Below, piece after piece: positions 59,849 through 64,000 of a stretch of DNA of 64,000 nt (positions are counted from its first letter, which is position 1; every line of letters starts with the position of its first letter). The notes below the pieces were generated by a model that saw nothing but the letters and a program-made list of their open reading frames with translations, searched no databases and was not told where the DNA came from. The stretch covers positions 124,001 through 188,000 of the forward strand of contig NZ_VANU01000006.1 of NCBI RefSeq assembly GCF_005771535.1, read 5' to 3'. The position numbers and the translations under genes are program-made. The DNA is from Arcobacter arenosus (GTDB lineage Bacteria > Campylobacterota > Campylobacteria > Campylobacterales > Arcobacteraceae).

Positions 59849-60649
59849 ATGATTATTAGAAGGACAATTTTTTTATTTACAATCTTAGCTTTTTTTGTAA
59901 GTTTAAAAGCAGATTTTAAAGAGGGGAAAGTTTTATTTGAAGAGAAGTGTGCATCATGCCATGGAGAATATATTTCATTTAAAAAATTAAAAGAGAATTT
60001 TTTTGAAAGAAACAATAATTTATTAAATTTAACTATTCCAACACAAAATATGTTAGCTTGGGCTATTATGGAAGGTAGTAAAAAAGTTGGTGACCCAAAT
60101 GACTCTGAAATGAGGATTGTAGAAATTGAAGAGTATTTAAAAAGTTATCTGGCAAATCCAGATATTAACAATACTGTATGTGATAATCATGTTGTTAAAT
60201 ACTACAAAGAAAAAGAACCAATGGAAATAAGTGAAGATGAAGCTACTTTGTTAGCTGAGTATTTCATGGGATATAAAGCTGATAGATTAAAAAGATTTCC
60301 TAAGCCAGTAAAAGTTTTAAAAGATAATAATGATGGGAAGATTATAAAAGAAGCTTTAGAAAAAAATAAACAAATTATAGTGTTTGCTACAGCTCAAAGT
60401 TGTTATTTTTGTAAGAAGATGAAACATGAAGTGCTTGATTTAACAGAGGTACAAGAAGCAATAGCAGAAGATTATATATTTATAGAAGTTGATGTTGATT
60501 ATGTTGCCTTACCTTTTGGTTTAAATAAAAGATTTAAAGGTATGACACCAACATTTTTTATTTTAACTACTTCGGGACAATTAATTAATACTTATCCTGG
60601 TGCTTGGGATAGAAAAGACTTTTTAGGAATATTAAAGGAAAATTTATGA
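59849..60649 (+). CDS. Cytochrome c-thioredoxin fusion (SoxW-like)
   Basis: 266 residues: a signal peptide (cleavage near LKA-DF), a cytochrome c domain with CASCH at 34-38 (about 22-145), and a thioredoxin-like domain (about 155-266) with the redox motif CYFC (185-188) and cis-Pro 234. Joined heme and thiol redox centres let it move electrons between cytochromes and disulfides in the periplasm. In other sox clusters, SoxW (thioredoxin) keeps SoxYZ reduced. This fusion may do that, with its heme as exit. The RBS is GAAGGAAG. It overlaps the MOSC gene by 4 bp. Confidence 0.85.
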   Translation: MIIRRTIFLFTILAFFVSLKADFKEGKVLFEEKCASCHGEYISFKKLKENFFERNNNLLNLTIPTQNMLAWAIMEGSKKVGDPNDSEMRIVEIEEYLKSYLANPDINNTVCDNHVVKYYKEKEPMEISEDEATLLAEYFMGYKADRLKRFPKPVKVLKDNNDGKIIKEALEKNKQIIVFATAQSCYFCKKMKHEVLDLTEVQEAIAEDYIFIEVDVDYVALPFGLNKRFKGMTPTFFILTTSGQLINTYPGAWDRKDFLGILKENL

Positions 60650-61107
60650 TTATACATAAGGTAATAGATATTTTTAGTGCAAAAAAAGGTCAAAGTGGTT
60701 TACCTAGACCAAAAGTTGATAAATTAGAGTTAATTTTAGATTTTGGGATAAAAGATGATAAATTTGCTGGTAAAGATATAGATAAAGCCGTAATGATTGT
60801 TGGTAAAACTACATATGAATTAGCTAAAGAAAACAATATAAATATTGAGTATGGTAGTTTAGGAGAAAATATATTGTTTGATTTTAATCCTCATGATTAT
60901 CATATTGGAACTATTTTTGAAATTGGTGAAGCACAAATTCAAATCACTGAAAACTGCACTATTTGTAACCACTTAGCAGTATTTGATGATGATTTACCAA
61001 TTATAGTCCAAGATTGTAGGGGAATATATTGTAAAATTCTAAAATCTGGTGAAATAAAAAAAGGTTCAACAGTAAAAATTATAGAAAAGCAACATAACGT
61101 TGCATAA
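60646..61107 (+). CDS. MOSC-domain protein
   Basis: 153 residues, cytoplasmic. MOSC domains bind molybdenum cofactor or transfer sulfur to it through a conserved cysteine. Here LPRPKVDKLELILDFGIKDDKFAG and GSLGENILFDF are typical, and CTICNHLAVF/CRGIYCKILKSG are the cysteine-containing pieces. It lies in the sox region, where SoxC needs molybdenum cofactor. Its role is probably in that cofactor's handling, but this is inferred. Confidence 0.85.
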   Translation: MIIHKVIDIFSAKKGQSGLPRPKVDKLELILDFGIKDDKFAGKDIDKAVMIVGKTTYELAKENNINIEYGSLGENILFDFNPHDYHIGTIFEIGEAQIQITENCTICNHLAVFDDDLPIIVQDCRGIYCKILKSGEIKKGSTVKIIEKQHNVA

Positions 61108-61119
61108 AAAAGGATATAT

Positions 61120-61557
61120 ATGAAAAGTTTTTTAATAGTTATTTTATTAACTGTATTTAGTTTTGCCGAATCAACTTTTAGTGACCCTCAACCAACATTT
61201 GAGAACCCAAGAAAAGTAGCAATACAATTATATGATTCAGACTTAAAAAAAGTAGATCATAATTTGAGTACAATTTATAATATTTTAAAAGAATATCCAG
61301 AAGAGAGTTTAAAAGTAGTTGTAATTGCTTATGGAAATGGTGTTAGAGCATTAATGAAAAATTATGATCAAAAAGCTTTAACAAGAATCAAGTCTTTAAT
61401 GGAATATGATGTAGAGTTTATTATATGTAGAAATACTATGGAAACAATGAAATGGACCGAAGATGATTTTATTGATGATGTTTCTTATGTTCAAGCAGGT
61501 ATCGTTGAAGTTATTGAGAGACAAATATCTGGCTATGTAGGAATAATCGCTTACTAA
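61120..61557 (+). CDS. Periplasmic DsrE-like sulfur-relay protein
   Basis: 145 residues with a signal peptide (cleavage near SFA-ES) and a DsrE/DsrF-like fold (about 30-145): KVAIQLYDSDLKKVDHNLSTI, VVIAYGNGVRALM and VEFIICRNTMETM. C98-type cysteine in FIICRN is the likely active residue. Periplasmic DsrE proteins bind sulfane sulfur. It follows the MOSC gene after 12 bp and ends at a strong terminator. Confidence 0.8.
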   Translation: MKSFLIVILLTVFSFAESTFSDPQPTFENPRKVAIQLYDSDLKKVDHNLSTIYNILKEYPEESLKVVVIAYGNGVRALMKNYDQKALTRIKSLMEYDVEFIICRNTMETMKWTEDDFIDDVSYVQAGIVEVIERQISGYVGIIAY

Positions 61558-61565
61558 ACTTACTA

Positions 61566-61589
61566 AAAAAGAGGGAAACACCTCTTTTT
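61566..61589. terminator. Intrinsic terminator after the sox accessory genes
   Basis: AAAAAGAGG (61566-61574), loop GAAACA, CCTCTTTTT (61581-61589). Perfect 9-bp stem with A and T flanks, so it could work in both directions. It ends the sox region. Confidence 0.85.
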
Positions 61590-61706
61590 AATATTACATT
61601 TAAACATAACTTTACTATAACTTATCTTTATATTTTAGGCTCATTTCTTTATTGTATAAATAAGTTAAATCTTATAAATTATTATAATTATAAAAAGGAG
61701 TTTATT

Positions 61707-62495
61707 ATGTTAAAAAAAGTGTTAATTTTTATCTCGATTTTTTTAGTTTCATTGAGTTTGAATGCAAAAGAAATCTCTAAAAGTGATTGTGACTCTTTAG
61801 GTGAAGATTTTGTTTTTGCAGGTGGTGAATGTATTGAAACAAGAACCTTTGAAGGTGATTCAAATAATCATATTATGATTATAGTTCATGGTACATGGGA
61901 TGAGGGGACAAATACACTTGGAAGATATGCACCCTTTGCAGAAACAATGAATTTAAATACAGATTTAACTACTATAGCAGTAGCTCTTCCTGGATATTCA
62001 AATTCATCAACAAACAAATTCAAAGCATTAGCCCATGAAGGGGTTAAAAATCTTTCTTCAAATAAAGAATATATACTATTTTTAGGTGAGTTAGTAAATG
62101 CTTTAAAAGATAAGTATGAAGCTACAACTGTAACCTATATAGGTCATAGTGCAGGTGCAAGAATGGGCGCAACTTTAACAGGATTAAAACCTGGACTAAT
62201 TCAAAATATAGCATTAGCAGGTGGAAGCTATTTTACAAAAGATGATGAAAAAGGAAAAAACTCAGTATCTTTTAATGATGTAATTAAAAATGCAAATAAA
62301 GACACAAAATATTTATTTATCTATGGAACTGCAGATAAAATTTCAAAACCTGAGGCTACTACTAAATTTTTTGATGTTGCTAAAGAAAATGGCTTAAATG
62401 CAAAACTTGTAAAAGTTGAGGGTGCAGAACATATAGATTTAGATATGACGAATACCTCAGTTGAAGCTATTATTAATATGATAGAGGAAGAGTAA
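61707..62495 (+). CDS. Secreted alpha/beta hydrolase
   Basis: 262 residues: a signal peptide (cleavage near LNA-KE), the oxyanion segment IVHGTWDEG, the nucleophile elbow GHSAGARMG with the catalytic serine, an acidic residue in YGTADKISKPE and His in GAEHIDLD. It is probably a periplasmic or surface esterase/lipase; the substrate is not predictable. The RBS is AAAAAGGAG. Not linked to its neighbours. Confidence 0.88.
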   Translation: MLKKVLIFISIFLVSLSLNAKEISKSDCDSLGEDFVFAGGECIETRTFEGDSNNHIMIIVHGTWDEGTNTLGRYAPFAETMNLNTDLTTIAVALPGYSNSSTNKFKALAHEGVKNLSSNKEYILFLGELVNALKDKYEATTVTYIGHSAGARMGATLTGLKPGLIQNIALAGGSYFTKDDEKGKNSVSFNDVIKNANKDTKYLFIYGTADKISKPEATTKFFDVAKENGLNAKLVKVEGAEHIDLDMTNTSVEAIINMIEEE

Positions 62496-62565
62496 AACTA
62501 CTTTTCTTCTATTTTTAATGGTTTATATTGTAGCATTGCATTTAGAAAATAATTACGGATAAGTT

Positions 62566-63723
62566 ATGAATAAGAAAAAACAGCTACAGTTTAATTTAAA
62601 TAATTTTTTATTATCAATATCTTTAGTACTGGATTTAGTTGAAAAAGATTTAAAAAATACTAAAAAAAATCACTCAAGGAGAATTGCTTTTATTTCTTTG
62701 AAATTAGGGGAAAGATTTCAACTAAGTCCTCAGGAAATGGCAGATTTATGTGCATACTGTTTACTTCATAATGTAGCATTAAAAAAAATCAATGAATATG
62801 ATAAAGAATATTTTAATTTAGCTCAAAATCTAGCAGATAAGCTACCTTTTTTATGTAAATATGATGATGTATTAAAATATCATCAAGAGCACTACGATGG
62901 TTCTTCCTTTTTTGGTTTAAAAGAGAATGAGATCCCTTTTTTATCACAAATTATATCGTTTTCACATATTATTGATACTAATTTTGATTTTTTAGATGAA
63001 AATGTACAATTAAAAAAAGATATTAAAAATTTTATTGAAGAAAATGAAGATAAACTTTTTTCAAAAGATATTTCAGATATGTTTTTAGATATATCATCAA
63101 CCGTAGATTTTTGGCTTGATATTCAAAATGAAAATGACATATTATTTTTTATCTTTTCTACATTATATGATTTTACAATCGAACCAACATTTGAAGAGGT
63201 TTTAGATATTACTTCAACTTTTACTATATTAAATGAAGAGAATGAAAATATACTAGATAAATGTTCAAAAATGGCAGATTTTTATAATTTTGAGCATAAA
63301 GATAAACAAACTTTTTTAATCGCAGCATCATTATATAATATTGGGAAATTAGCTATACCTAGCAAAATTTTAAATAAACCTGGTAACTTAAATGAAAGTG
63401 AATTTGAGATAATGAAAACTTATCCCTATTACACAAAAAAGATTTTAACTAACTTAATGGGTTTTAATGATATTTCAAATTGGGCATCAAGAGCTCAAGA
63501 AAGAGTTGATGGAAAAGGTTATCCTTATAAACTTTCAGGGAAAGACTTAAGTTTAAAAGATAGACTAATGGCCGTTTTAAATGTTTATCAATCACTTACT
63601 ACAAAAAAATCTTATAGAGATAAATATAATCACAAAGAAGCAATTAATATCATGCTAGAGTTGTCAGAAGAGGGCACTTTAGATAAAACTATTGTAAAAG
63701 ATGTAAAAAAACAGTTGGGGTAA
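62566..63723 (+). CDS. Tandem degenerate HD-GYP protein
   Basis: 385 residues with two HD-GYP-like copies. The first (about 30-180) keeps NHSRR, LLHNV in place of HD, HQEHYDG and FSHIIDT. The second (about 225-385) keeps IGKLAIP, KPGNL and ERVDGKGYP, but metal ligands are replaced: YN for HD, YPYYT for the HP segment, AQ for HH, and VLNVYQSLT for the final D. Active HD-GYP enzymes degrade cyclic di-GMP. This one looks non-catalytic in copy two and at best weak in copy one, so a receptor or regulatory role is inferred. There is no signal peptide. Confidence 0.85.
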   Translation: MNKKKQLQFNLNNFLLSISLVLDLVEKDLKNTKKNHSRRIAFISLKLGERFQLSPQEMADLCAYCLLHNVALKKINEYDKEYFNLAQNLADKLPFLCKYDDVLKYHQEHYDGSSFFGLKENEIPFLSQIISFSHIIDTNFDFLDENVQLKKDIKNFIEENEDKLFSKDISDMFLDISSTVDFWLDIQNENDILFFIFSTLYDFTIEPTFEEVLDITSTFTILNEENENILDKCSKMADFYNFEHKDKQTFLIAASLYNIGKLAIPSKILNKPGNLNESEFEIMKTYPYYTKKILTNLMGFNDISNWASRAQERVDGKGYPYKLSGKDLSLKDRLMAVLNVYQSLTTKKSYRDKYNHKEAINIMLELSEEGTLDKTIVKDVKKQLG

Positions 63724-63724
63724 A

Positions 63725-64000
63725 TTACTCCGCAACTGTTGTTAAATTTAAAAGCTTCCATGAATAGATTCCACCTCTATACCATTTAATCTTTTCTTGA
63801 GGGAAACCAAGTTTTATTAAGTTTTCAATTGCGAAACTTGATTGTGGACACCAAGCACCATTACAAAATAAAACTAACTCTTTAGCCTTTGAAAAATCAT
63901 ATTTGTCTTTTGAAATCTCTTTTACCCCAATCATTTCTAATGCATCATAAAAGTCATCAGGGTATTTATTTTTATTAAAATATGTAAAAGGGATATTTTC
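63725..64000 (-). CDS. Rhodanese-like protein, C-terminal 91 residues (cut by window edge)
   Basis: The frame is open from the window end to the TAA at 63725-63727. The visible part starts ENIPFTYFNKNKYPDDFYD and carries the active-site loop LFCNGAWCPQ, then KIKWYRGGIYSWK. The internal ATG at 63934 is not the true start. It is a paralogue of the rhodanese at 57286 (CNGYWCG loop and KYYRGGMQAW), convergent with the HD-GYP-like gene. Function is probably sulfur transfer. The signal peptide, if any, lies outside. Confidence 0.8.
   Translation of the reverse strand, partial: ENIPFTYFNKNKYPDDFYDALEMIGVKEISKDKYDFSKAKELVLFCNGAWCPQSSFAIENLIKLGFPQEKIKWYRGGIYSWKLLNLTTVAE

Noticed and set aside
1-64000. 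CRISPR arrays, tRNA or rRNA genes, prophage
   Set aside because: I saw no regularly spaced direct repeats, no cloverleaf-like GC-rich segments, no conserved rRNA blocks and no integrase, capsid or transposase genes.

Overview
The window is a strongly AT-rich, gene-dense stretch of chromosome with A/T-rich intergenic regions and frequent TTG/GTG starts. The gene set (UPF0323 lipoprotein beside a glutathionylspermidine-synthase-like gene, a complete sox cluster, many GGDEF/HD-GYP signalling proteins) fits a Campylobacterota bacterium, most likely an Arcobacter-group sulfur oxidiser. That placement is an inference from gene content, not from a marker gene. I see no rRNA, tRNA, CRISPR array, prophage or insertion sequence.

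Layout. 0-9.3 kb: a PAS-GGDEF diguanylate cyclase and housekeeping metabolism (gspS-like, UPF0323 lipoprotein, aroE, pgeF, malic enzyme, purU, trmL, a Na/Pi cotransporter-like protein). 9.4-21.2 kb: a two-component system, then one long operon (TonB receptor, DsbD/SafE-like membrane protein, an Fe-S/NosL/DUF4198-like fusion, a NapH-like polyferredoxin, a double-cubane-cluster-type dehydratase homologue and its ATP-dependent activase), followed by exbB-exbD-tonB. 21.3-25.5 kb: an EF-hand/Met-rich protein, a 56-residue minus-strand gene, dGTPase, a HAD phosphatase, a candidate small RNA, and a NosL-like/SafE pair. 25.5-41.5 kb: two TonB receptors, BtuFCD-like transport and the late half of cobalamin synthesis (cbiA, cbiB, cobD, bluB, an APH-type kinase, a UPF0284-type cobT, cobU, cobQ, cobS, cobC). 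41.5-51.7 kb: a TDT transporter, aldo/keto reductase, thioesterase, a second diguanylate cyclase, M48 protease, rmuC, two EamA transporters and moeA. 51.7-61.6 kb: soxCDXYZA, a small unknown gene, a rhodanese, soxB, then a cytochrome c-thioredoxin fusion, a MOSC protein and a DsrE-like protein. 61.7-64 kb: an alpha/beta hydrolase, a tandem degenerate HD-GYP protein and a truncated rhodanese.

The main discovery candidate is the 9.4-25.5 kb region. The operon couples outer-membrane uptake, membrane Fe-S electron carriers, periplasmic copper-type (NosL) domains and a cytoplasmic ATP-driven low-potential reductase of the double-cubane type. Four promoters there share one layout: a 6-bp half-site (ATTAAC or a close variant), repeated at an 11-bp period, then exactly 10 bp, then a -10 hexamer of form TAnnAT. 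They precede the two-component system, the TonB-receptor operon, exbB, and the small RNA in front of the NosL/SafE genes. This layout is typical of OmpR/PhoB-type activation, so the local response regulator is the obvious candidate to control all four. I infer a TonB-dependent metal or metal-complex acquisition and reduction system. Its substrate cannot be read from sequence.

The sox genes form a single CDXYZA-B series for periplasmic thiosulfate oxidation, with moeA (molybdenum cofactor) divergent from soxC, which needs that cofactor. The cobalamin block has uptake plus nucleotide-loop assembly, but neither corrin-ring genes nor an adenosyltransferase inside this window.
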